The notes beneath the pieces are model-generated. The model made no database searches. It saw only the letters and a list, made by a program, of their open reading frames with translations, and was not told the DNA's origin. From assembly GCA_003542015.1 (NCBI GenBank), contig DPLL01000360.1, positions 1,563-12,368 of the forward strand: a stretch of 10,806 nt of DNA, written 5' to 3'. Positions 1-5,853 of the stretch are shown in pieces. Positions within the stretch are counted from its first letter, which is position 1; each line of letters begins with the position of its first letter. The position numbers and the translations under genes are program-made. Origin of the DNA: Microcoleaceae cyanobacterium UBA9251. Lineage in GTDB: Bacteria; Cyanobacteriota; Cyanobacteriia; Cyanobacteriales; Microcoleaceae.

Positions 1-23
1 GAAAGATGTGAGTAAGGCATAGC

Positions 24-47
24 TTGTTAAGGGGGGTTAGGGGGGAT
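24..47. repeat. G-rich interspersed repeat (TTAAGGGGGG type)
   Basis: Two runs of six G are separated by TTA and preceded by TTGTTAA. G-rich blocks of this form, often ending in GATC as here, are common interspersed repeats in cyanobacterial intergenic DNA (from memory, not searched). The first 13 bases recur exactly inside mutL at 7492-7504. It lies about 20 bases beyond the stop of the minus-strand gene. It has no visible hairpin partner, so I do not call it a terminator. Confidence 0.5.
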
Positions 48-68
48 CTCCGGGTTTAAAAACACACC

Positions 69-1151
69 CTAGGGCCATTTTGGAATATCCGTTGCGTGTT
101 CCCACAGCCAGAAGTTGGCGGCATCCATCAGGGCATCACTTTGCAACCGCTTTGGATCTCTGAAGAAAGCCGAAGCAATTTTTTGATCTAAGATGTGGGT
201 TGCCAGTAATCTGAGTGCTTTTGGCTCGTCGTCAAAAATCGACTCTGCATAAATTATCCTATCTTCTCGTCCAGCTCCTTCGCCCTGAAATTCGTTGAAC
301 ACTCGCTCGAAATATTGAGTGACAACCTCACCGCGTCGGGCTTGATGAACGCTAGAAATAACCACATAGGGCGATCGCCATTTATCCTTCGCTAACAAGC
401 TTTTTATCTTCTCATTGATCAGTTCTAATTCCGCAGCAGCAGCCTCATTCACACCTCGGACAATTTTGGGAGTAACCTTTTGGACGTAGTTGTTTAGTTT
501 GTCACTATTGATGCGCCCTTCTCCTAAAACTTGATTGATATATTCTATCGAGTCTGCGAGCAGTAATTTCTGGTTATCGACGACATTTGGATACCAATTT
601 TGTTCATTCAGACTGCTTAAGGTTTCTTGTAATAACTGGGATCGCTCTCTCAAAAAATCCCTCAGAGAATCTGTGAGTTTCTGACCTTCAGAGGCTTGTA
701 AAGTCCCATAAAGAGCTAGGGGGTGATGCTCAATAGCCTTGAGTTGGTGATAAAGAGGAGGGATAAATTCTTGTTCTTCCCTAATCCCATTGTGGTAGAG
801 GATTAGCTTTTTCATTGTAAACAGAAGTACCGTCGGCCCTCCGGGTTTTCCGAATGTAGAGGTGATTTGAGCAATTAGTTTGTCATAGTCTTCGTGGAAT
901 TTTTGGTTGACTTCTGCCAAATTGCCGCTTTTTGGCTCAAAGGTAAATTGTTTTTCTTCAACTGCTTTGTCAGAGGCTGCGTCCAATTTTTGGTTGACCT
1001 CTCCCGTTTTACTGCTGGCCGGATCAAGCTCTTGGGCGATCGCATAACTTGGACTCTTCGCAAAGATGGCGATCGCAGCGAAGAATACCAAGCATAACGT
1101 GGCAAAGGGCTTGAAAATTTTGGAACGCCAAGATTGATTGGTTAACATCAT
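69..1151 (-). CDS. Secreted or lipid-free exported protein of unknown function
   Basis: I do not recognise a named family. About 360 residues. The N-terminus has a basic stretch (SKIFKPF), a hydrophobic core (LCLVFFAAIAIF) and small residues ending in AIAQE. This looks like a Sec signal peptide cleaved after an A-x-A type site near residue 40, so the mature protein would be periplasmic or thylakoid-lumenal. The rest is hydrophilic and mostly helical in appearance, with no cysteine cluster or obvious catalytic motif. The longest frame opens with TTG at 1157. I prefer the in-frame ATG at 1151 (a second ATG is at 1148), since no Shine-Dalgarno decides the start. After the signal, a 14-base direct repeat 87 bases apart gives two EVNQK segments 29 residues apart. 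The gene ends with TAG and has no same-strand neighbour close by. Confidence 0.75.
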   Translation of the reverse strand: MMLTNQSWRSKIFKPFATLCLVFFAAIAIFAKSPSYAIAQELDPASSKTGEVNQKLDAASDKAVEEKQFTFEPKSGNLAEVNQKFHEDYDKLIAQITSTFGKPGGPTVLLFTMKKLILYHNGIREEQEFIPPLYHQLKAIEHHPLALYGTLQASEGQKLTDSLRDFLRERSQLLQETLSSLNEQNWYPNVVDNQKLLLADSIEYINQVLGEGRINSDKLNNYVQKVTPKIVRGVNEAAAAELELINEKIKSLLAKDKWRSPYVVISSVHQARRGEVVTQYFERVFNEFQGEGAGREDRIIYAESIFDDEPKALRLLATHILDQKIASAFFRDPKRLQSDALMDAANFWLWEHATDIPKWP

Positions 1152-1162
1152 CAACAATTTTT

Positions 1163-1190
1163 ACATTTCACATTTTACATTTTACATTTT
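1163..1190. repeat. ACATTTT heptanucleotide array, 4 copies
   Basis: Four head-to-tail 7-base units (ACATTTC then ACATTTT three times) sit immediately upstream of the minus-strand secreted-protein gene. This matches the short tandemly repeated heptamers described in filamentous cyanobacteria. Read on the minus strand, each unit contains ATG followed directly by a stop (ATGTAA or ATGTGA). The future mRNA leader may therefore hold four start-stop codons just before the true start. Confidence 0.7.
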
Positions 1191-1290
1191 ATATGATAAC
1201 ATAATTGGGCTGTTTAAACGGCAGCCAAATTCTGGATTTTTGCTTTTGAGCTGCTGTTTGTCAAGGTAAAGCTTAGACCAGATCAGTGTG

Positions 1291-1319
1291 TAGGGTGCGT
1301 TAGAAGCTAACGCACCCTA
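1291..1319. repeat. 12-bp perfect inverted repeat (TAGGGTGCGTTA family)
   Basis: Perfect arms TAGGGTGCGTTA (1291-1302) and TAACGCACCCTA (1308-1319) flank a five-base loop, GAAGC. The arms are GC-rich, while the rest of the spacer is AT-rich. I recall the same GGGTGCGTTA core as a frequent dispersed repeat in cyanobacterial genomes, so a mobile palindromic repeat is more likely than a gene-specific terminator. It has no T-run on either side. Confidence 0.65.
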
Positions 1320-1324
1320 AAGAG

Positions 1325-1330
1325 TATAAT
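1325..1330 (+). promoter_or_regulatory. Candidate -10 box for the GAF gene
   Basis: TATAAT lies 54 bases before the GAF-protein ATG in an AT-rich stretch. The position expected for a -35 box falls in the GC-rich hairpin and shows no TTGACA-like sequence. The call rests on the -10 hexamer alone. Confidence 0.3.
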
Positions 1331-1346
1331 TAATATTAAAATACAT

Positions 1347-1365
1347 ACAACATATTCCATGTTGT
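1347..1365. promoter_or_regulatory. Possible operator, 7-bp inverted repeat
   Basis: ACAACAT and ATGTTGT are separated by five bases (ATTCC), between the candidate -10 box and the GAF start codon. The size and position suit a dimeric repressor site, or a small leader hairpin. No regulator is encoded next to it, so this is only a candidate. Confidence 0.25.
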
Positions 1366-1384
1366 TCTATCCCATAGTTTAGCT

Positions 1385-1915
1385 ATGACGACAGAGACAG
1401 TCCTACCAGAAGTTCTAGAAAACCTGTTTGTAGCCTACAGCAAACCAGAGGATGTATTTGCTGCATTACTACCCGCAGTGTGCGATGTATTGCAAACAGA
1501 TCGCTGTTTCCTTCACCTGCGAAATCCACAGACTAGGATGTATCAAAATCTCTGCTGGCGGCGTAGCCCTGAGATTCCCGATACGAGTACGAAAGGCTGG
1601 GAGCAAGAAATCGAGTGGGAGCGCGAAGATCCAATGTTTGCAGCAGCGCTGCGTACTGATTCCTCTATCTTTGTAGAAGATGTTGAGCTAGCGAGTTCCG
1701 ATGTCTTGAACATTAATTTTGAGCGGAAATACTTTGGACATCGAACATTGATTCACGCTCACCTCTGTCACGATGGGTTACTGTGGGCAATTCTACAACC
1801 TTGTATTTTCGGGCATCCCAGAGTATGGTCTGAATTCGACAGATCTGTAATTGATCGGGTTCTAGAAAAGCTGAAACCATTTGTACTTTCTTATGTGAGA
1901 GATGCTGAAGTTTAG
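1385..1915 (+). CDS. Stand-alone GAF-domain protein
   Basis: 176 residues, almost all of it one GAF domain (about residues 10-170). Seen: an amphipathic helix (ENLFVAYSKPEDVFAALLP), then VLQTDRCFLHLRNP, typical of the first strand of cyanobacterial GAF domains, and near the end DGLLWAILQPCIFGHPRVWSEFD, the usual G-LW / R-W--- closing pattern. No kinase, GGDEF or helix-turn-helix is attached, so it probably acts as a small sensor or a partner to another protein. The CH pair (in HLCHDG) is in the late strand, not where bilin-binding cysteines lie, so a phytochrome-type chromophore is not supported. The ATG is at 1385 with no clear Shine-Dalgarno. It converges with folA, whose stop is one base past this stop. 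Confidence 0.8.
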   Translation: MTTETVLPEVLENLFVAYSKPEDVFAALLPAVCDVLQTDRCFLHLRNPQTRMYQNLCWRRSPEIPDTSTKGWEQEIEWEREDPMFAAALRTDSSIFVEDVELASSDVLNINFERKYFGHRTLIHAHLCHDGLLWAILQPCIFGHPRVWSEFDRSVIDRVLEKLKPFVLSYVRDAEV

Positions 1916-1916
1916 C

Positions 1917-2435
1917 TCAATCTAGCAGCGATAATATCGCAGGTTCGTAGACTACAAAGGAATAATCATAGGGATTGACGGCATCTTTTTTGCGATCGCT
2001 CCGGCTGACTTCTTCCCATCGAGATTTATCGATGTCAGGAAAAAAAGTATCTCCTTCAAATTCACCGTGGATTTCTGTGATAATTAATCGATCGGCTAGC
2101 TCGATGCTTTGCTGATAAATTTCACCTCCACCGAGAATATATACCTTTTGCACTCCGTTTTGTGCAGCCAGTTGGAAAGATTCTTCAATCGAGTGAGCTA
2201 CTAGAACAGTAGGGGATTGATAATCTTTTTGTCGGCTAATAACGATACCTTCTACGCCTTCGTGAAAAACCTCTCTTCCCTGGATTGATTCAAAAAACTT
2301 TCGGCCCGCAATCAGAAACTCACCTTCGATTGTTCGCATAAAAAACTCCAGATCCGCCGGCAAATGCCAGGGTAGAGAATTGTCTTTGCCGATTACATTA
2401 TTGGCTGCTTTTGCGGCCATGATGACTTTTTCCAT
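1917..2435 (-). CDS. folA: Dihydrofolate reductase
   Basis: 172 residues, close to the usual 160-170. It reduces dihydrofolate to tetrahydrofolate with NADPH in the cytosol. Seen: NNVIGKDNSLPWHLPADL at the N-terminus, with the substrate-binding Asp at position 28 and the Met20-loop equivalent (GKDNSLPWHL) before it; AGRKFFESI in place of the common MGRKTYESI; YILGGGEIY, the nucleotide-binding Gly-rich turn; and TEIHGEFEGDTFFP, holding the conserved Thr. The Phe in GRKFFES is a slight departure at the cofactor site. The ATG at 2435 is set by an AGAGG ribosome site seven bases upstream. No thymidylate synthase is next to it. The 3' end meets the GAF gene head-on with a one-base gap, and the leader carries a perfect hairpin and is duplicated upstream. 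Confidence 0.95.
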   Translation of the reverse strand: MEKVIMAAKAANNVIGKDNSLPWHLPADLEFFMRTIEGEFLIAGRKFFESIQGREVFHEGVEGIVISRQKDYQSPTVLVAHSIEESFQLAAQNGVQKVYILGGGEIYQQSIELADRLIITEIHGEFEGDTFFPDIDKSRWEEVSRSDRKKDAVNPYDYSFVVYEPAILSLLD

Positions 2436-2549
2436 GAATGGCCCTCTGCTAATGCCTGTTTTTCACTTAACCTAGACGTTATAAATCACGCTAAGAGCTA
2501 ATTTATAACGTCTAGGTTAAGTAGCTGAATCCTTGACGATGATTTGGCG
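2421..2549 (-). repeat. Direct repeat copy A: folA start and leader
   Basis: About 129 bases spanning the first five codons of folA and its leader match 3263-3390 in the same orientation. The match is roughly 80 percent by eye, with one single-base gap in the middle. The best-kept blocks are the first 18 bases (through the ATG), CTAATGCCTGTT-like sequence, GCTAATTTATAAC and the closing GATTTGGCG. Sequence outside these limits does not match, so this is a bounded duplication flanking the membrane-protein gene. Confidence 0.85.
2465..2522. promoter_or_regulatory. Perfect 22-bp inverted repeat in the folA leader
   Basis: Arms at 2465-2486 and 2501-2522 are exact reverse complements, with a 14-base loop (2487-2500). 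The stem contains CTTAACCTAGACGTT. It lies 30-87 bases upstream of the folA ATG, in the leader or promoter zone, and after the stop of the upstream membrane-protein gene. No T-run follows on the minus strand, so it is not a standard intrinsic terminator. An attenuator, mRNA-stabilising hairpin or insertion footprint are all possible. Confidence 0.75.
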
Positions 2550-2581
2550 AAAAATCCCACGATTATCGCAGGGCTAGAGCA

Positions 2582-3211
2582 TTATTTCTTGATGTATAAA
2601 GGTAGGATATCCCACCGCAATTCAGCCAACACTATTAGGCAAAACTCCATCACACATCCAGTGAATAAAAACTGCCAAACTCCGACGTAGGGCAGAACCA
2701 AAATCGCGCCTAGGTGGACAAAACCAATGGCTATGATAGCACGCGAATGCACGACTAGCCCCGTAAACCCATATCCAAGAGCGTTCAACCCCAACCACAA
2801 CGAGCAAAGGTTTGCTAACACCCCACCCCAAGCCAGAAAGATCCCCAAATCGGTGAGGAGAAGCCCAACCAAGATGAGAATAACCCAGCAACCAAGCGCC
2901 CAATTAACGCCCTTGATTTTCACCCAATCCTGCGTAAGACGTATCATCGCCGCCAGTCCGACCAAGCTGAGCGCTGACCACAAACCTGCTTGAATCTTCC
3001 AACTCACGGAAAAAAACTGAGGCGTGACAAACATCGGTATTAGTAGCAAAGTCCAAAGTATGCAAGCAAGGTCAAGGCTGGTGTAAACTGTGGAATAAAA
3101 CTGATGTTTCCCAATCGACCAGGATACGGGCCAAATTTTTGCCTGGGGGTCAATATCAAGATTGTTCGACTTGCGACGAAAAGGTGCTACGGAATAATCA
3201 AAAAAGCTCAT
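2582..3211 (-). CDS. Multi-pass integral membrane protein, unknown function
   Basis: 209 residues, not recognised. The first 40 residues are soluble (FRRKSNNLDIDPQAKIW). After that, five or six hydrophobic helices can be read: around residues 42-62, 72-92, 102-122, 124-143, 147-176 (possibly two) and 178-197. The protein ends in RWDILPLYIKK. It is rich in Trp and Gly and has no enzyme motif. The start at ATG 3211 is well supported by GGAG ten bases upstream. It is transcribed towards folA with 146 bases between them. It sits between the two leader copies, so its own upstream region derives from a folA-like leader. A joint transcript with folA is possible but the hairpin lies between them. Confidence 0.75.
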   Translation of the reverse strand: MSFFDYSVAPFRRKSNNLDIDPQAKIWPVSWSIGKHQFYSTVYTSLDLACILWTLLLIPMFVTPQFFSVSWKIQAGLWSALSLVGLAAMIRLTQDWVKIKGVNWALGCWVILILVGLLLTDLGIFLAWGGVLANLCSLWLGLNALGYGFTGLVVHSRAIIAIGFVHLGAILVLPYVGVWQFLFTGCVMEFCLIVLAELRWDILPLYIKK

Positions 3212-3247
3212 AAATAGATATCTCCAAAAATCAGAAATTATCAGGGA

Positions 3248-3277
3248 TTAAATGGTATAGTCGATGACTTTTTCCAT
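3248..3277 (-). pseudogene. folA start fossil / nine-codon mini-ORF
   Basis: Within repeat copy B the sequence ATGGAAAAAGTCATC, identical to the first five codons of folA, runs into non-homologous DNA and stops after nine codons (MEKVIDYTI). It ends 36 bases before the ATG of the membrane protein on the same strand. The ribosome site of folA is decayed here (AGAGG has become ATAGG). It could be a dead relic or a short translated leader of the downstream gene. Confidence 0.6.
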
Positions 3278-3390
3278 GAAATACCCTATGATAATGCCTG
3301 TTGTTCACTTGAAAAGGTAGCAGAAATCTCGCTAATAGCTAATTTATAACATCAATGTTAAGTATTTGAAGCCTTAACGACGATTTGGCG
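3263..3390 (-). repeat. Direct repeat copy B: duplicated folA leader
   Basis: This is the partner of 2421-2549, in the same orientation and upstream of the membrane-protein gene. The arm equivalent to 2501-2522 is recognisable (ATTTATAAC...GTTAAGT). The opposite arm is unlike its counterpart, so the perfect hairpin is absent here. The copy probably supplies the promoter or leader of the membrane-protein gene. Confidence 0.85.
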
Positions 3391-3537
3391 AGATAAATTT
3401 GAGATTGCTAAATCCTAATGATAACGCTTTGATCTAACTGCTCTTGGGGCGGAATTAAATATTGTTTGAAGCTAAAGTCGATCTGTTTAATACTATTTGG
3501 TAGAGTCCGCATTCACCAAATTGTTACTGGTTTCCAT

Positions 3538-3567
3538 AAAAACGACCAGCTTGAAATCAAGCTGGTC
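3538..3567 (-). terminator. Rho-independent terminator, minus strand
   Basis: Perfect 10-bp arms, GACCAGCTTG (3544-3553) and CAAGCTGGTC (3558-3567), enclose a four-base loop. Read on the minus strand, the stem is followed by GTTTTTA. It would end transcripts coming from the RqcH remnant, whose stop is about 230 bases upstream, or from an unseen small RNA in the spacer. It would also insulate the membrane-protein/folA unit. Confidence 0.65.
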
Positions 3568-3601
3568 TGCAATCGTTAAATCCGTTGTTTTCTGACAATT
3601 C

Positions 3602-3630
3602 TCTCACTGTGTTCTCACAGTTCTCACAGT
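3602..3630. repeat. Short TCTCACAGT repeats with small hairpin
   Basis: TCTCACTGT (3602-3610) is followed by two TCTCACAGT copies (3613-3621 and 3622-3630). ACTGTG (3606-3611) and CACAGT (3616-3621) can pair around a four-base loop. The cluster is small and its role unknown. Confidence 0.45.
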
Positions 3631-3794
3631 AAGCAAACCCAAACTGCGCGTTTCCTTGCGGCGGGTTCTCAGGAATATATCCCTCTAAAGTTGTATCTTA
3701 ACAACCCAATTTAATTTGTGCAATAAAAATTTACAATTCGACACAAAATTAAATTTTGAGGTGGCAAATCTCGATCGCCCGAACATTGTATAAA

Positions 3795-4805
3795 CTAAGC
3801 CTGGGCTTTCTGCGGGCGACCCCAGACGATCCGCTCCTGTTTGTATACAACCATACCAGGTTTCGCACCTTTCGGCTTATACACATATTGAGGTTTTGTA
3901 TAAACCACCGGCACTTGTTCGCTGTGGCGGGCGCGACTGTAGTAGGCCGCCATGTCGGCGGCAAATTGCAAATCGGCTTCTTGGGCCACGGTACCGGGTT
4001 TGAGGCGCAATAAAGCGTGGCTTCCGGGAATCTCTAGGGTGTGGAACCAGATGTCGTAGTCGCCTGCTACGCGAAAAGTGAGTTGGTCGTTTTGGCGGTT
4101 GTTGCGCCCGATTAATAATTCAAAGCCGCTGGGGCTTTGGTAGCGGTGAAATTCGATCGCAGCATTTTTGTCGGTACTGCGATAATCTGGTACAACTAGA
4201 TATTTTTGCTGGATCAGTTCTTCGCGGATTTCTGCGAGGGTTTGCAAATCTGCCGAATTGCGGTAAGTTTCTAATACCAAAAGTGCGGCTTCTACTTGTT
4301 CTAAATAGTTGATTTCTTCCTGTACAGCGGCCAATAAAGGTTCTACGGCAATGCGAGCTCTTTTAAGTTTTTGGTGTTTTTTGTAGAGGGCTTGGGCATT
4401 TTGAACGGCGTTTTTTTCCAGGTTTAGGGGAATAGTAACTGGTTCGTTGGTTTCAAAGTCTGGAAGGTCGATGAATTTCATTCCCGGCTGCCAATGCTGC
4501 AAATTTGCCATCAATAAATCAGCTTGAGATTTGTGCAAGTCGGCCTCGGCGGATTGCTGCAAGCGTTCTTTAAAAGTGTTGGCTTTGAGGCGCAGTTTTG
4601 CTAGCAGGTTGTTGAGTTTTTGACTCAGTTGATGGCGCAGTTGGGCAAATACTTGCTGGTTGAGTTCGCCTGTGTAGTAACTGTTGAGTAATTCTTGGAC
4701 GGAAGAGAAGGAAGAAGAAAGTTCGGCAACGGATTCTGTAACGGATGTAACGGATGTAACGGATGGATGGAAGAAGGAAGAGAATTCCCGATTCCCGATT
4801 CCCAA
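3795..4805 (-). pseudogene. rqcH: RqcH/NFACT (Rqc2-type) gene, N-terminal half lost
   Basis: The remnant matches the C-terminal part of RqcH (FbpA/NFACT family), the bacterial ribosome-quality-control factor that binds obstructed 50S subunits and directs Ala-tailing. Family proteins are about 570 residues. Recognisable sequence starts only at FSSVQELLNSYYTGELN (4709 downwards), which corresponds to roughly residue 270 of Bacillus RqcH. It keeps the coiled-coil region (about residues 35-215) and the NFACT-R domain (about 215-325, with DIWFHTLEIPGSHALL). The NFACT-N and HhH domains are missing. Upstream codons are only tandem repeats (VTSVTSVT, GIGNREF), the nominal start is a TTG inside a repeat, and an in-frame stop lies at 4830-4832. 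I infer a non-functional fragment. A truncated but expressed protein, or a misassembly, cannot be excluded. Confidence 0.8.
4741..4767. repeat. ACGGATGTA 9-bp tandem array, 3 copies
   Basis: Units at 4741-4749, 4750-4758 and 4759-4767 (the last ends GGA), preceded by a related partial unit, ACGGATTCTGTA. Read in the two overlapping frames it gives VTDVTDVTD (plus) and SVTSVTSVT (minus). It lies in the junction between the two gene remnants and matches neither protein family. Confidence 0.75.
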
Positions 4806-4816
4806 TTCCCAATTCC
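4784..4816. repeat. ATTCCCR heptanucleotide array, 4.7 copies
   Basis: ATTCCCG twice, ATTCCCA twice, then ATTCC. This is the same heptamer that forms the longer array in mutL. Read on the plus strand it encodes RFPIPNSQF, the same peptide phase as in MutL. It ends about three bases before synthase homology begins. Confidence 0.8.
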
Positions 4817-5617
4817 TGGATTTTTTGCCTCATATGGGGGCGATCGCGGCGGCGAGAGAAATTGGCTCGACGGGGCCGGTCAAAGCGCCGATGGCGGCTT
4901 GTGCAACGGGTATTTGGTCGATCGCCCAAGCTGTTGAGTTAATCCAAACTGGTCAGTGTCAGCGCGCGATCGCAGGTGCTGTGGAAGCGCCAATTACACC
5001 GCTAACTCTGACTGGATTTAACCAAATGGGTGCTTTGGCAAAAACTGGTTGCTATCCGTTTGATCGGGGCCGCGAAGGGTTTGTACTCGGCGAAGGTGGG
5101 GCTTTATTTGTATTAGAATCGGCGGATTTGGCTGCGCTGCGCGGTGCTCAAATTTACGGTCGAGTTTTGGGTTTTGGCTTGACAAATGATGCTTGTTATG
5201 TTAATGCGCCAGACTTGGGAGGAAAAAGTGCGATCGCTGCGGTAAATCAATGTTTGAAACGCAGTAATTTATCGGCGGTTGATCTAGATTTCATTCACGC
5301 TCACGGTACTGCAACGGAGTTAAATGACAAACACGAAGCGCTGTTAATTCAAAAGTTGTTTGATCGAGGAGTTGCTGTTAGTTCGACTAAGGGAGCTACC
5401 GGACATACTTTGGGGGCTTCGGGAGCTTTGGGTGTAGCTTTTTGTTTGATGAGTATTAAAGCTCAGATATTGCCGCCTTGCGCTGGATTGAAACAACCGG
5501 AGTTTGAATTGGATTTTGTTCGCTGTGTGCGATCGGGTGAAGTGAGAAATGCGGTTTGTTTGAGTTTTGGCTTTGGCGGTCAGAATGCTGCGATCGCTTT
5601 AGCTCAGTATCGTTAAT

Positions 5618-5629
5618 CTTGTTAACAAG
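5618..5629. repeat. 12-bp perfect palindrome CTTGTTAACAAG
   Basis: It lies directly after the stop of the synthase remnant. It has no loop or T-run, so it is a poor terminator. It could be a protein-binding site or chance. Confidence 0.25.
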
Positions 5630-5696
5630 TTACCATATTTATGTATTGTCGTCAATCAGGTGATAATTTGAGTGAGATTGCTGCTGCTATCCTAGT

Positions 5697-5747
5697 CTGG
5701 CTGTGCATCCCAGACACAGGGGCGTCTATCAAAGCGGGGGATGCCAG
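5697..5747 (+). promoter_or_regulatory. Possible structured leader before the histidine kinase
   Basis: CTGG (5697-5700) can pair with CCAG (5744-5747), and CATCCC (5706-5711) with GGGATG (5738-5743). Inside, AGAC (5712-5715) can pair with GTCT (5724-5727). It is GC-rich in an AT-rich spacer. This is a fold read by eye only; no known riboswitch class fits. Confidence 0.25.
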
Positions 5748-5853
5748 AAATTAGAAGCAGATTACAGCAGTATTGTATTTTATTAACGCACCGATCACAC
5801 TCAGCGAAGATAGAAGAAAGAAACTGTTTAAATTAAGTCTTGGGTATTCTCAC

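Larger units (their letters stand above)
3391..3794. other. Gene-free spacer
   Basis: About 400 bases with no reading frame that I can tie to a protein, and no tRNA-like cloverleaf. It holds a terminator-like hairpin (3538-3567) and a small cluster of 9-base repeats (3602-3630). The rest is AT-rich and featureless to my eye. It may be the 3' untranslated region of the minus-strand remnant gene, or may hide a small RNA ending at the terminator. Confidence 0.5.
4684..5616 (+). pseudogene. Beta-ketoacyl-ACP synthase (FabF-like), N-terminus lost
   Basis: Homology to KAS II-type condensing enzymes begins at DFLPHMGAIAAARE (4819) and continues to the stop. All three catalytic positions are present: Cys in ACATG (codon 4900), His in HAHGTAT (codon 5302) and His in KGATGHTLGASG (codon 5404), plus the closing Gly-rich SFGFGGQNAA. 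Family enzymes are about 410 residues with the Cys near 163. Here only about 27 homologous residues precede the Cys, so some 130 are missing, including much of the first thiolase-fold half. Residues encoded by 4684-4818 are tandem-repeat junk from a TTG start; an ATG exists at 4834. I infer a fragment unable to fold normally, even though its codons are intact, which suggests recent damage or an assembly error. Confidence 0.8.

Noticed and set aside
875..1105. Overlapping frames on both strands within the secreted-protein gene
   Set aside because: They have the composition of shadow frames and no domain, while the long frame has a clear signal peptide.
1735..1800. Bilin-binding GAF (cyanobacteriochrome) because of a Cys-His pair
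   Set aside because: The pair lies in the late strand right before DGLLWAIL, not at the helix position where bilin cysteines occur, and other chromophore-pocket motifs are absent.
2465..2522. Intrinsic terminator of the membrane-protein gene
   Set aside because: The stem is AT-rich and followed on the minus strand by GAAAAAC, not by a T-run.
4684..4832. Genuine overlapping antisense gene pair with shared starts
   Set aside because: The overlap encodes only tandem-repeat residues in both frames, and each family normally has a long N-terminal domain before this point. Truncation explains it better.
4570..4929. Minus-strand 119-residue reading frame across the junction, as the missing NFACT N-terminus
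   Set aside because: It is Arg/His-rich, reads through the reverse of synthase codons and shows no NFACT-N motif.
5641..5772. tRNA or known riboswitch in the spacer before the histidine kinase
   Set aside because: There is no cloverleaf or conserved T-loop, and no class-specific motif; only a weak fold was noted.
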